NCBI RefSeq assembly: GCF_900105135.1
Contig: NZ_LT629741.1
Span: 558,001-622,000 of the forward strand
Length of the DNA stretch: 64,000 nt
DNA from: Gramella sp. MAR_2010_147
Lineage (GTDB): Bacteria > Bacteroidota > Bacteroidia > Flavobacteriales > Flavobacteriaceae
Direction of reading: 5' to 3'
The position numbers and the translations under genes were made by a program. This document shows positions 48,001-56,037 of this stretch, in pieces (position 1 is the first letter of the stretch; every line of letters begins with the position of its first letter). The notes beneath the pieces are model-generated. The model was given only the letters and a program-made list of their open reading frames with translations, made no database searches and was not told the origin of the DNA.

Positions 48001-48280
48001 AATTCATATGCGATTAGTACCAGGCTTGAGAGGAAGATGGACTTTCAACTTTATGTCGGTCATTGCTTATGCATCCATAATGATGACCTATTTCGGGGTA
48101 AATTTCTATCTAAGTGGACTACATTCCTACGCGAGCGGAGATAAGGTAATTACGCCAACTTTTGTTTACTATACACTTGGAGGTGTTGCGATTCTTGGGG
48201 CTGTATCTTATTGGAAATACCAGAAACATTACGCTAAAAAAGCTAAGAAAGAAATTGAAAAAAATGCGGGGACTATTTAA
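45077..48280 (+). CDS. ccsBA: Fused cytochrome c biogenesis protein CcsBA (ResB-CcsA)
   Basis: The 1,067-residue membrane protein joins an N-terminal ResB/CcsB-like part (helices near residues 10-30, 45-65, 75-95 and about 435-455, with a large periplasmic domain between) to a C-terminal CcsA part with many helices. The heme-handling WWD-type motif is GRYWGWDPKETWALIS (about 952-967). Conserved histidines include those in SGHAPWSNAYES and the VIHMR helix. The protein exports heme and attaches it to CXXCH sites of cytochromes c (system II). It stands alone on the plus strand between the DUF2520 operon and the AraC gene. Confidence 0.93.
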   Translation: MQKKIASILFSTRIMAVLFILFAIAMAMGTLIETWYSIETARILIYNTWWFEAIMLFLLINFIGNIKRYNLHKREKWSSLLLHLSFILILIGAFITRYISYEGIMPIREGETTNIYLSTESYLTFFVDGEIDGQPRRRVLQEDVLFGPEVENDYVLNTDFNGNPVKFEVINFIHGAEEALVPTEDGENYLKIVEAGEGQRHDHYLKEGEVSNIHNTLFTLNSPQDGAINIQVDDEGKYIIDSPFEGTYMRMADQKQGELVKDSTQALMLRSLYNIGAMQFVIPEPVIKGEYDVVPTNPKTKQDLDAVTLKVTANGESETVTLLGGMGTVADPAQINLGDLEIFLKYGSIEKELPFALKLNDFIAEKYPGTADRETPGYASFKSKVEIIEEGKQPEPYEIYMNHILDKEGYRFFQSSFDPDEKGTVLSLNHDYWGTWVTYIGYTLLYLGLMLILFDKGSRFGNLKKMLDKVKAKKKALSLIAVFLSLSSGIYAQEDDNHMHDETAKAQMDSIIKANVASEEHAAQFGRLIIQDAGGRMKPANTYSSELLRKLSKSDKYEGLSSDQVLISITENPTVWYNVPIIFVEKHNDSLHKLLGVEEGRKYLSLTDFFTNTGEYKLSGHLDKAYRAAVPNKFQKDFINTDKKVTLFYRALQGKVLKIFPVPGDENNKWVSYKEVDEANLKGMDSVYTKQILPLYINALRSGRETGDYSKANQYLESIKSYQQKFGAEVMPSEEKIDAEITYNKYNIFKNLYWMYMLAGIFMLIFVITRIFKDNKFIRSLIYVSIAIIAILFTLHTAGLGVRWYISGHAPWSNAYESMIYVAWATMFFGLAFGRKSNLTIASTAFVTAMVLWSAHQNWTDPAIANLQPVLDSYWLMIHVSVIVGSYGPLTLGMILGVVSLLLMTLTTESNKKKILLNIREITIITEMALTVGLVMLTIGNFLGGQWANESWGRYWGWDPKETWALISIMIYAFVIHMRLVPGLRGRWTFNFMSVIAYASIMMTYFGVNFYLSGLHSYASGDKVITPTFVYYTLGGVAILGAVSYWKYQKHYAKKAKKEIEKNAGTI

Positions 48281-48311
48281 AAAATTTGAATTCGGCCTGA
48301 TAAATTAAAGT

Positions 48312-49136
48312 TTAACTGCTTTTCCTACTGGTTAGCACGATGTAATCTTTGCGCTCTTTGCGAAAAATGCTTGGGTTTAGGTGGGTGATTTGTCTAAAGT
48401 CTTTGATAAAATGGGACTGATCATAATACCCACAATGATAAGCCATGCTGGTAAGATCCATGGGTACATTTTCCTCCATTAATTTCATGACCCGATTGAT
48501 CCTGATGATTTTCAAATATTTCTTTGGACTTATACCGATCACTTCCTTAAATCTTCTTTCCAATTGTCTCTGACTTATATAGACCTTGCCGGAGAGTTCT
48601 TTTATATTGGGAATTTGAGAGTGGCGTAAAATATTAGCTGCTTTAAGGATATAATCTGAATTGGCTATAGAACGTTCCAGCATATTATTCAAAAACTTAT
48701 CAGTTCTTTGCACTAACAGATTGAGGTTTTTTTCTTCTCTAATCCGGTGACAGAATTCTTTGAATACCTGTCCGAATAAAAGATTTGTATCCTGATAGCT
48801 ATCGGTCATTTCTACACCTTGAATTCCGAAGAGGTTATAAAGAGCTTCAGGTCTAAACCTAATAGTAAAAACCTGAACAGGATGCGGAAATTTAACTTCA
48901 TAAACCCTAGTTAATAATCCAATAAGCATATAATCTGGAGACATATCCCAACTATGCTCTGAAGTCATCATCTGGCAATGTTTATCATCCAAATGAATTA
49001 TAAGTTCCAGGCATCCATTGGGTACAATTTGAAGGGAGGCTTCCGGCTCTGCATTTGTATTGTAAGTTCCGTAGGAATAACACTCCACGTAGGGTCTTAG
49101 ACTCGGCGAAGGTTTTATTTCTTTTACAGAAATCAT
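48312..49136 (-). CDS. AraC family transcriptional regulator
   Basis: The 274-residue protein has an N-terminal sensing domain (KPSPSLRPYVECYSYGTY; similar to DUF6597) and a C-terminal AraC-type double helix-turn-helix (about 165-265) with ELSGKVYISQRQLERRFKEVIGISPKKYLKI and a CGYYDQSHFIKDFRQITHLNPSIFRK segment. It lies 44 nt downstream of the di-iron MBL protein gene on the same strand, so it may be co-transcribed with it or regulate it. The effector is unknown. Confidence 0.9.
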   Translation of the reverse strand: MISVKEIKPSPSLRPYVECYSYGTYNTNAEPEASLQIVPNGCLELIIHLDDKHCQMMTSEHSWDMSPDYMLIGLLTRVYEVKFPHPVQVFTIRFRPEALYNLFGIQGVEMTDSYQDTNLLFGQVFKEFCHRIREEKNLNLLVQRTDKFLNNMLERSIANSDYILKAANILRHSQIPNIKELSGKVYISQRQLERRFKEVIGISPKKYLKIIRINRVMKLMEENVPMDLTSMAYHCGYYDQSHFIKDFRQITHLNPSIFRKERKDYIVLTSRKSS

Positions 49137-49180
49137 ATATCTAAAGATCAGTTAGTTAGTTGTAAATTACAAAAAACATA

Positions 49181-49924
49181 TTATTTCATTTGACTCGGAA
49201 TCTTATCATCTTCCCAAACCTCCCTCAATACTGAATCCAGATCCAACAATGCCTGTTCACAATTACCATTGAATGAGGAGCCATGCATGGTTGCAAGAGT
49301 CTTTGGCTGCAAGTGGGCCAGGGTTTCTATAATTCCCTTGGTGTGTTTGGTATACGGAGTATATCCCATTAAAGGTCCGTTGTCAAATTCAAGCATGGAG
49401 TTTTTATGTAATCCCAGGATATCGTTATTTGTGAGAGCCTTTTGATCACCGTTCTGATGGAATAAATCTGAACACAAAAGAGTCTTGTTTGTTTCTTCAA
49501 ATAGTACTCCCGCGTCCCATCCATGCGGTAGGTGAGGAGTCCGTATAAAACGATAGCTGTATTTACCAGTACTAAGAACATCATCTGTTGCCATAGCATG
49601 GGTTGGCTTTAAAGAGAAATCACTCATGTTTACTAGCGCCCCAACTTCACTGCAAACCGGTTGTGCATTAGGCGCAATTTGCAACCACTCGTTCAAGGCT
49701 CCACACTCATCCACTTCAAAATGACTAAAACCAATCCATCTTATTTCTTTAGGTTCTATTAATGTCGAAACCGCTTCTTTTAAAATTGGAAATAATTGCT
49801 TCATTCCCGCATGATAAAGCATAGGTTGTTCATCTCTTATAAGAAAATGGTTGAATTGTAGGTTCAACTCTTTAATATAGATGGAGATTCTAAAAAGGTC
49901 TGGTGCAATTTCTGTGATTTTCAT
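49181..49924 (-). CDS. MBL-fold protein of the oxygen-binding di-iron (ODP) type
   Basis: The 247-residue protein has a metallo-beta-lactamase fold of the kind seen in flavodiiron proteins. Ligand motifs are GFSHFEVDECGALNEW (HxExD), TPHLPHGWDAG, LLCSDLF and TMHGSSF; all six usual ligand positions appear to be filled. It lacks the flavodoxin domain, so electrons would have to come from a separate partner. Related stand-alone ODP proteins act as oxygen or redox sensors or as phosphorylcholine-type hydrolases. The AraC gene follows 44 nt later. Confidence 0.85.
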   Translation of the reverse strand: MKITEIAPDLFRISIYIKELNLQFNHFLIRDEQPMLYHAGMKQLFPILKEAVSTLIEPKEIRWIGFSHFEVDECGALNEWLQIAPNAQPVCSEVGALVNMSDFSLKPTHAMATDDVLSTGKYSYRFIRTPHLPHGWDAGVLFEETNKTLLCSDLFHQNGDQKALTNNDILGLHKNSMLEFDNGPLMGYTPYTKHTKGIIETLAHLQPKTLATMHGSSFNGNCEQALLDLDSVLREVWEDDKIPSQMK

Positions 49925-50035
49925 AAAGCTTATTTTTAATTAATACTTACTAACTTTAAAATTATCTTTTATACAGTAATATTAATTGTAAAAAAGCGAC
50001 ATATTTAAATTTTTGTTTGCTTATCAACATAAAAA

Positions 50036-50058
50036 AAGCCCTGCATATTGCAGAGCTT
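50036..50058 (-). terminator. Intrinsic terminator of fumC
   Basis: AAGCCCTGCA (50036-50045) pairs with TGCAGAGCTT (50049-50058) with one mismatch. On the minus strand the stem is followed by a T-run (seven Ts), 22 bp downstream of the fumC stop. Confidence 0.8.
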
Positions 50059-50080
50059 TCTTATCAAATAGGTAAGAAAA

Positions 50081-51478
50081 CTATTTCAAATTCCCAACCA
50101 TATCTTTAGGGTCTACCCATTCATCAAACTGTTCATTGGTTACATAACCAAGATTTGCAGCTTCTTCTTTAAGCGTAGTTCCGTTTTTATGGGCTGTATT
50201 GGCTATTTCAGCCGCTTTATAATACCCGATCTTAGTATTGAGGGCAGTTACAAGCATTAAAGAATTATTCAGGTGTTCTTTGATTCTTTTCTCATTAGCC
50301 TCAATTCCTGCTGCACAATGCTCTTCAAAAGACATACATGCATCGCCTAATAATTCAGCACTCTGTAATAAGGCATTTGCCATAACCGGTTTAAATACAT
50401 TCAATTCAAACTGACCCTGCATTCCACCAACGCTAATAGTTGTGTCATTACCCATTACCTGAGCACAAACCATGGTCAAAGCTTCACACTGTGTTGGATT
50501 TACTTTTCCTGGCATAATTGAAGATCCAGGTTCATTTGCAGGAATATTTATTTCCCCAATTCCGCTTCGAGGTCCGGAAGCCAGCATTCTTATATCGTTT
50601 CCAATCTTATTTAAAGAAACCGCCAACTGTTTTAGTGCTCCGTGAGTTTCAACAAAAGCATCATGAGCTGCTAATGCTTCAAATTTATTTCCAGCTGAAA
50701 CCAGAGGCATATCTGTAAATTTTGCAATGAATTCAGCGACTCTTTTAGAATAACCTTTTGGAGTGTTTAAACCAGTACCCACCGCAGTACCTCCTAAAGC
50801 AAGTTCAGCCAGATGCGGAAGTGTATTTTCTAAAGCTCTGATTCCAAAATCAAGCTGAGCAACATAACCGCCAAATTCCTGACCCAGGGTTAGGGGAGTG
50901 GCATCCATAAAATGGGTACGACCTATTTTAACGGTGTTTTTAAATTCATCCGATTTTTTCTTTAAAGTATCCCTTAGTTTACGAAGTCCCGGAAGTGTCA
51001 CTTTAGTTACCTTGTTATAGGCCGCGATATGCATACCTGTAGGGAAAGTGTCGTTAGATGATTGGGATTTGTTTACATCATCATTTGGCTGCAATGTCTT
51101 ATCTCCTTCACCAATGGTGTTACCGGCAATTTGATGCGCTCTATTGGCGATAACCTCATTCACATTCATATTACTTTGAGTACCACTACCTGTTTGCCAG
51201 ATCACTAACGGAAATTGATCATCATGCTTCCCTTCGAGAATTTCATCACAAACCTGAGCAATAAGATCTCTTTTATCTACCGGCAGAACTCCCAGTTCAC
51301 AATTAGTATATGCAGCTGCTTTTTTAAGGTAGGCAAAACCATATATAATATCTAAAGGCATAGAAGAGGCGGGACCAATTTTAAAATTGTTTCTTGAACG
51401 TTCGGTTTGCGCTCCCCATAATTTATCTGAAGGAACTTTTACTTCCCCCATCGTATCTTTTTCTATTCTGTAATCCAT
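50081..51478 (-). CDS. fumC: Class II fumarate hydratase
   Basis: The 465-residue protein matches Fum[20 protein letters not shown] near the N-terminus, [14 protein letters not shown], the [16 protein letters not shown] segment and the superfamily signature [16 protein letters not shown] (about 316-331). The enzyme is oxygen-stable, needs no iron-sulfur cluster and interconverts fumarate and malate in the citric acid cycle. It is a single-gene unit with its own promoter (51501-51508) and terminator (50036-50058). Confidence 0.96.
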   Translation of the reverse strand: MDYRIEKDTMGEVKVPSDKLWGAQTERSRNNFKIGPASSMPLDIIYGFAYLKKAAAYTNCELGVLPVDKRDLIAQVCDEILEGKHDDQFPLVIWQTGSGTQSNMNVNEVIANRAHQIAGNTIGEGDKTLQPNDDVNKSQSSNDTFPTGMHIAAYNKVTKVTLPGLRKLRDTLKKKSDEFKNTVKIGRTHFMDATPLTLGQEFGGYVAQLDFGIRALENTLPHLAELALGGTAVGTGLNTPKGYSKRVAEFIAKFTDMPLVSAGNKFEALAAHDAFVETHGALKQLAVSLNKIGNDIRMLASGPRSGIGEINIPANEPGSSIMPGKVNPTQCEALTMVCAQVMGNDTTISVGGMQGQFELNVFKPVMANALLQSAELLGDACMSFEEHCAAGIEANEKRIKEHLNNSLMLVTALNTKIGYYKAAEIANTAHKNGTTLKEEAANLGYVTNEQFDEWVDPKDMVGNLK

Positions 51479-51500
51479 AATACAAAAGTTGATTGTTGCG

Positions 51501-51508
51501 CAAAGTTA
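51501..51508 (-). promoter_or_regulatory. Putative fumC promoter -7 box
   Basis: The minus strand reads TAACTTTG, a perfect TAnnTTTG box, 23 nt upstream of the fumC ATG. No clear -33 TTTG was found. Confidence 0.6.
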
Positions 51509-51692
51509 AGGTTTAGCATTTTTCTTTAAACTAAAAAATCTTTAAAATTAAAACGGTTAAAAGTTCTTTTATATAAGCATGGAAAATTTAAAAAACCACT
51601 TTAAAGGCGTAAAATATTAATGTTACTATAAATAGTGAATTAAACAACTTTAGTTATGTAAAATATTAATAATAAGTTTTTTATGTAAAAAT

Positions 51693-51710
51693 TAGGGGGA
51701 AAAACCCTTA
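51693..51710 (+). promoter_or_regulatory. AGGG/CCCT hairpin upstream of the lipoprotein gene
   Basis: TAGGGGGAAAAACCCTTA resembles the AGGGGAAATCCCTTA core of leader block A in the adhesin genes. It is followed 21 nt later by a TAATTTTG box and lies 57 nt upstream of the ATG at 51768. It may be a binding site of the same regulator. The similarity is short, so coincidence is possible. Confidence 0.35.
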
Positions 51711-51731
51711 CTGTTGAGGGATGAAAAAACT

Positions 51732-51739
51732 TAATTTTG
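51732..51739 (+). promoter_or_regulatory. Putative promoter -7 box for the DUF6252-like lipoprotein
   Basis: TAATTTTG matches TAnnTTTG, 28 nt before the ATG at 51768. A GTTG at 51713-51716 is only 15 nt upstream, so the -33 element is uncertain. Confidence 0.5.
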
Positions 51740-51767
51740 TAGAACTTTTAACTAAATAAATAGAGGG

Positions 51768-52280
51768 ATGAAAAAGCAATATTTTTACTATCTCGTTTCA
51801 ATGGTGTTTTTCTTCGGAATTATAAGTTGTAATACCAATGACGACGGGATAGAATCATCAGGTCAATACCTGACAGCAAATGTAAATGGATTGGATTTTA
51901 ATGCAGATGAGAATATTGCTTCTCTGCATTTTACAAGAGGATTTGGAACCGCAGGTAGTGTGAACCTGTATGTTAGGGTAATTTCTACAGAGGGGGATGT
52001 TATGGAATTCCTGGTAGAGAACTATACCGGAGTGGGGAAATACTATATTGGCGACCATATTTATAATAACAGCTGGATTAAATATGAAAGACCTTCTGTT
52101 TCTGAACAATGGATGGTTCAGCCGAAAGGGGCACTGAATCTCAATTCAAATTTCATCGAAATTACCTCTAATGAAGATAAGTTTATAGAAGGTAGAATTT
52201 CCTGTAAGGAGCTCAGGAATACTTTAGCAGAAATTTTTGGAGCTATTGAGGGAGATTTCAGGCTCGTTTACAGGCCATAA
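51768..52280 (+). CDS. Lipoprotein, DUF6252-like
   Basis: The 170-residue protein has a lipoprotein signal (hydrophobic core, lipobox IISC with Cys21) and an acidic linker NTNDDG, so it is probably surface- or periplasm-facing. The mature part starts YLTANVNGLDFNADENIASL, then GKYYIGDHIYNNSWIKY and IEITSNEDKFIEGRISCKE, a pattern like the DUF6252 family of small beta-rich Bacteroidota lipoproteins. Function is unknown. It is monocistronic with its own promoter box. Confidence 0.75.
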   Translation: MKKQYFYYLVSMVFFFGIISCNTNDDGIESSGQYLTANVNGLDFNADENIASLHFTRGFGTAGSVNLYVRVISTEGDVMEFLVENYTGVGKYYIGDHIYNNSWIKYERPSVSEQWMVQPKGALNLNSNFIEITSNEDKFIEGRISCKELRNTLAEIFGAIEGDFRLVYRP

Positions 52281-52346
52281 TTCACAACTCATTATAATTA
52301 AGGAATTAACAACTTCCGTAAAAATGCATAAAAAACTAAGTGATTT

Positions 52347-52379
52347 TTTGTGATAAGCGGGGTAGACTTCATATCTTTG
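52347..52379 (+). promoter_or_regulatory. Strong Bacteroidota-type promoter for the 58-residue membrane protein
   Basis: TTTG (52347-52350) and TATCTTTG (52372-52379) are separated by 21 nt, an excellent match to the TTTG / TAnnTTTG consensus. The predicted start of transcription, near 52386, is about 22 nt before the ATG at 52408. Confidence 0.75.
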
Positions 52380-52407
52380 GCCAGATTCAAATCAAACTTT
52401 GACTGTT

Positions 52408-52584
52408 ATGTTCGAATTCGATCAATACCTTGGTTTCTTAGCTTTTCTAGCAATATTAACAATGGGTTTCTGGCTTATGATCTTTTTAATGGCATTCCTT
52501 CCTTACTGGATAGGTGGTTCTGTTGGAGAGTTGATTAAAGAAAAACGCGAAGCTCGAAAGAAAGCTAAAGCGGAAAAAGCATAA
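52408..52584 (+). CDS. 58-residue single-span membrane protein
   Basis: From the ATG at 52408 (an upstream TTG at 52399 is unlikely) the product has 58 residues: a short N-terminus, a long hydrophobic stretch (about residues 8-40) that may form one or two helices, and a strongly charged tail rich in Lys, Arg, Glu and Ala (EKREARKKAKAEKA). It has its own near-consensus promoter and a perfect 18-bp terminator stem, so it is an independent and well-defined transcription unit. I do not recognise the family. Confidence 0.75.
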   Translation: MFEFDQYLGFLAFLAILTMGFWLMIFLMAFLPYWIGGSVGELIKEKREARKKAKAEKA

Positions 52585-52618
52585 AAAAAGGGACTATTTT
52601 TAGTCCCTTTTTTTATGC
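52579..52618 (+). terminator. Bidirectional terminator between convergent genes
   Basis: A perfect 18-bp stem (52579-52596 with 52601-52618) closes a TTTT loop. The A-run and T-run on the two arms allow use from both sides: by the 58-residue gene on the plus strand and by the TonB-dependent receptor gene (ends 52635) on the minus strand. The left arm includes the last codon of the small gene. Confidence 0.9.
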
Positions 52619-52634
52619 TTTATATTTTCAGAAA

Positions 52635-55136
52635 TTAGAATTCTCCTTCTTCAAAATCTTCACTATCGCCTCTTCTGTTCTCACGTTGTTTCTGTTGGTT
52701 AAATCTATAGATCAATGAAACCGTGAAATTTTGTCCCTGTCTCCATTGAAACTCACTATCTCTCTCGTAAGTATCGGTTAAGGTGTATGAATCTCTTCTT
52801 CTAGAATTAAGCAAGTCTCTTACATTAAGTGAGAGCGTCGCATTTTCATTAAAAATATCTTTACTGAATGCCAAGTCAAGGGTAAAGATTCCTTCTTGGT
52901 TTCCCTGTACACTTTCATAGGCACCCCGGTAAAATGCATTGGTTTGCCAATCTATTTTTGCTGGTAGGGTTACTTTGGAGCTAAATCGTGCAAACCAACT
53001 ATTGTTTTCAGCATCATAACTTCGACCATTAAAATCTCCTTCGGTTTTAAATCTAAAATAGTTAAAACTACTATTAAGCCTTAACCATTTTTCAGGATTG
53101 TATAATATCCCCAGCTCAGCTCCAGTACGATCATTGCTTGATAAATTTACAGGAATGGTTCTCACAACATTAGTTCCTGCAACGTTATCTTCAATTCTTT
53201 CAAATGAATCTGTCTCATGCTGATAATAAATTGAAGATGTTAAGGTAAGTTTTTCCCACCTTTTCAGATAACCAAGATCAAAAGCGTTTGAGTAGGCCGG
53301 TGTAAGGTTTGGATTCCCCTGAAAAACATTATTTGTACTGCTACGGGAAGGAAATGGATTAATAAACCAACCTCTTGGCCTGTTGATCCTTCTATTGTAT
53401 CCCAGGGTGATGTTTTCTTCTTCTGCAACTTCATAAATAAGATTTACGGTAGGGAACAGGCCTAAATAATTATTATCAAAATTGGTGTCTATTGGGATTC
53501 CAAAAGCTTCTTCAAGTTGAGCCTCGGTTAACTCACTTTCTATATCTCCCTTTAATTGCGTGTTTTCCAGTCTAAGGCCCAGAAGGAAAGAAAGATCTCC
53601 AAATTTACTCCCGTACTGTGTGTAAACAGCGTTTACATTTTCAGTATAATCAAATACGTTGGAAAGTGTTTCGTTGAAAACAAATTCTCCCGTGGTGACA
53701 TCTTCCTGGAATAAAGTATAGTCAGTGATTTCGTTTTCAAAATTTCCTCGATAGCCGGCTTCAAACTGAGAATCTTCATTAATTGGCAACACGTAATCTG
53801 CCTGAATTAAATATTCTTTCTGGTCTTCTGTTGTATTAATATTTTCTCCAATAAGGGGGTAATCAATATTTCCAGAATTTGAATCTATTTCTTCATTAAT
53901 AGTAGTAAACTGCGTTTCACTATCAATTTCATACTGAAAATCTGCCGTAAGTTTATGGCCTTTATTATTAAAATTATTGATATAATTAAGAGCAAATTGC
54001 CAGGAATTATCGTTTTCAGTTTCCTTTTCCCTACGAGTAGTTTGTAAGGCGAGTCCGTCTTCCAGGGTATAGTAGTCTGTAGTATTTGTAGTAAGATCTA
54101 CATCTTCACCACCACGATAAAATATGGTACCTGTAATGGAAGACTGATCATTAAGAAAATATTCCATCCCGAAATTGGTGTTAAAGTTCCTGTTCAAACG
54201 CTCAATATCCCTGTCTTCATAGATTCTTGAATATTCAGTCTGGCTATTTTCAAAATAACGGGTATCAAAGAATCCGCCACCGGGAGCATCAAAATATCGT
54301 ACCCCTGTGGTCGTAAATAGATTAAATTTTTCAGTGCGATAATTTAAATTCGCGGTAGCGCCAGCATTCGCAGGAGTACCGGCATTAAGCGTAAGAGAAC
54401 CATTAAAACCAAGTGTTTTCTTCTGTGTTAAAATAATGTTTAAGATACCTGCCGTACCTTCGGCGTCATATCTGGCAGAAGGAGAGGTGATTACTTCCAC
54501 CCTTTCAATAGCATCTGCCGGAAGATTGTTCAGGACATTAGTATCTCCAAAACCTGCCATCGCTGAAGGTTTTCCATTAATAAGAATTTTTACGTTTTCA
54601 TTTCCTCTTAAGCTAATAGCTCCATCAATATCTACAGTAACAGAGGGTACATTGTTTAATGCATCGCTAACGGTTCCACCGGCGGTAGTAAGGTCTTTTC
54701 CAATATTATATATTTTCTTGTCGAGTCTAACATCTACCTGTGTAGTTTCGGCATGCACCACAACTTCATCCAGGTTTTCTGAACCCATCCCCAGCTTAAT
54801 GGTTCCTAAATTTAAATCACCACTTATTTTTCTATTATTGAATTCTTTCGATTCATAGGATATGAACTCTACAACGATATTATAGGTTCCCTCTTTTACA
54901 TCTACAGCAAATTCTCCATTAATATCGGTAACCCCTCCATTGATCATTGAAGGGTCATTTACATTTTCTACAGAGATAGTAGCATATTCCAGAGGAACTT
55001 CCAGCTCATCATCAATTACTTTTCCCGTAATTGTATATTTTACAACCTCAGCAGGTGCCTGAGCGTAGGTGTTAAAAGTAAAAATACTGAGAAAACTCAG
55101 AATTAGGCTAAACGCATAGATTTTTCGGATGGTCAT
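52635..55136 (-). CDS. TonB-dependent receptor-like outer-membrane barrel protein
   Basis: The 833-residue protein has a signal peptide (ending TYAQ), a CarboxypepD_reg-like domain (about 30-120; PLEYATISVENV), a plug domain (about 125-225; VSDALNNVPSVTVDIDG, IKILINGKPS, VITSPSARYDAEGTAGILNI) and a large C-terminal barrel of the OMP_b-brl_3 type ending with an unusual acidic tail (EDFEEGEF). Such proteins import substrates or peptides with TonB energy. I start at the ATG at 55136; the in-frame TTG at 55142 adds two residues only. No SusD-like partner lies next to it, so it is not a polysaccharide utilisation pair. Confidence 0.9.
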   Translation of the reverse strand: MTIRKIYAFSLILSFLSIFTFNTYAQAPAEVVKYTITGKVIDDELEVPLEYATISVENVNDPSMINGGVTDINGEFAVDVKEGTYNIVVEFISYESKEFNNRKISGDLNLGTIKLGMGSENLDEVVVHAETTQVDVRLDKKIYNIGKDLTTAGGTVSDALNNVPSVTVDIDGAISLRGNENVKILINGKPSAMAGFGDTNVLNNLPADAIERVEVITSPSARYDAEGTAGILNIILTQKKTLGFNGSLTLNAGTPANAGATANLNYRTEKFNLFTTTGVRYFDAPGGGFFDTRYFENSQTEYSRIYEDRDIERLNRNFNTNFGMEYFLNDQSSITGTIFYRGGEDVDLTTNTTDYYTLEDGLALQTTRREKETENDNSWQFALNYINNFNNKGHKLTADFQYEIDSETQFTTINEEIDSNSGNIDYPLIGENINTTEDQKEYLIQADYVLPINEDSQFEAGYRGNFENEITDYTLFQEDVTTGEFVFNETLSNVFDYTENVNAVYTQYGSKFGDLSFLLGLRLENTQLKGDIESELTEAQLEEAFGIPIDTNFDNNYLGLFPTVNLIYEVAEEENITLGYNRRINRPRGWFINPFPSRSSTNNVFQGNPNLTPAYSNAFDLGYLKRWEKLTLTSSIYYQHETDSFERIEDNVAGTNVVRTIPVNLSSNDRTGAELGILYNPEKWLRLNSSFNYFRFKTEGDFNGRSYDAENNSWFARFSSKVTLPAKIDWQTNAFYRGAYESVQGNQEGIFTLDLAFSKDIFNENATLSLNVRDLLNSRRRDSYTLTDTYERDSEFQWRQGQNFTVSLIYRFNQQKQRENRRGDSEDFEEGEF

Positions 55137-55250
55137 TATCAATTTTTATTTTTATGACCAATGGGAATTGAAATGGTTTAACCTATCCAGGTTAATAGTA
55201 TGTTAATGAATATGACAGGGAATTTTTATGCGCACCTAAACCTCCGTAAA

Positions 55251-55619
55251 TCAAGACTTTCTTGTGATTTCTTTGTTTAGGAGAACATAGTTTTCAAATT
55301 GTAGGTCATCCAGGAACTTTTTTAAATTTCTATGCTCATTCTTCTGAATTGTTTTCAATTTATTGATCTGTTGCATATTACCTAAACTAGAATTGATGAT
55401 CTCATTTTTCTTAATGGTATACTCAATAATTGAGTCCTCAAGAAGTTCTGTTTGTTCAGGATTAAGATCAAGTTGAGATTTCCAGGTAAGAGCCAGCTCC
55501 CTGGCTACATCCCGTATCTCTTTGCGGTTTTTTTCGTGAATGTGTATTTGTGAATAGACGAAACCAGCCACAGCAGCGGCTGCGACACTCATCAAAGCAA
55601 TTCTGTGTTGAAGTTTCAT
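55251..55619 (-). CDS. Single-span periplasmic protein, Spy/LTXXQ-like
   Basis: The 122-residue protein has an N-terminal hydrophobic segment (about 8-24) serving as anchor or signal, then an all-helical, charged part (DLNPEQTELLEDSIIEYTIKKNEI, then LKTIQKNEHRNLKKFLDDL). The pattern recalls Spy/CpxP-type periplasmic proteins (L-T/N-P-E-Q motif), but the match is short. It follows arsC by 10 nt and may be co-transcribed with it. Function is unknown. Confidence 0.65.
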   Translation of the reverse strand: MKLQHRIALMSVAAAAVAGFVYSQIHIHEKNRKEIRDVARELALTWKSQLDLNPEQTELLEDSIIEYTIKKNEIINSSLGNMQQINKLKTIQKNEHRNLKKFLDDLQFENYVLLNKEITRKS

Positions 55620-55629
55620 TCTTTTTCCT

Positions 55630-55971
55630 TTAAAGCAGTTTTTGAATATCTGAAGGTGGCCTGCCTATTACGGCTTCGTTGTCGGTCTCGACTATGGGCC
55701 TTTCAATAAGCTTAGGGTTTTTAACCATTGCCGTAATTATTTCACGGTCACTCAGGTCTCTATGCTTATATTCCTCTTTCCAGATTTTTTCATTTTTACG
55801 AACCAATTGAATTGGGGTGATTTTCAGTTTTTTAATTAGATCTTCCAATTCTTTCTCATCAACAGGTTCTTTAAGATATTCTATTATTTCAAATTCCTTA
55901 CCAGAATTTTTTAAAATTTCCAATCCCTCTCTGGATTTTGTACATCTTGCGTTATGATAGATCTTTAACAT
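55630..55971 (-). CDS. arsC: ArsC/Spx-family thioredoxin-fold protein (arsenate reductase-like)
   Basis: The 113-residue protein matches the ArsC family: YHNARCTKSREGLEIL with Cys10, a CX3R-like surround, KITPIQLVRKNEKIWKEEY, and the conserved ERPIVETDNEAVIGRPP with the arginine that positions arsenate. It is the glutaredoxin-coupled type. Many chromosomal homologues in Flavobacteriaceae are annotated as arsenate reductase but may serve another redox role. No arsenic operon genes are adjacent. Confidence 0.85.
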   Translation of the reverse strand: MLKIYHNARCTKSREGLEILKNSGKEFEIIEYLKEPVDEKELEDLIKKLKITPIQLVRKNEKIWKEEYKHRDLSDREIITAMVKNPKLIERPIVETDNEAVIGRPPSDIQKLL

Positions 55972-56037
55972 GCTATAATTTTTTCGTTTTTAAAATAATC
56001 AATTAAATCAAATTTTAAAAGTCGAGAGATAAACTTA

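Noticed and set aside
55179..55194. Short dyad TAACCT/AGGTTA upstream of the TonB-dependent receptor
   Set aside because: Only 6 bp per arm and no supporting promoter context; too short to call an operator.
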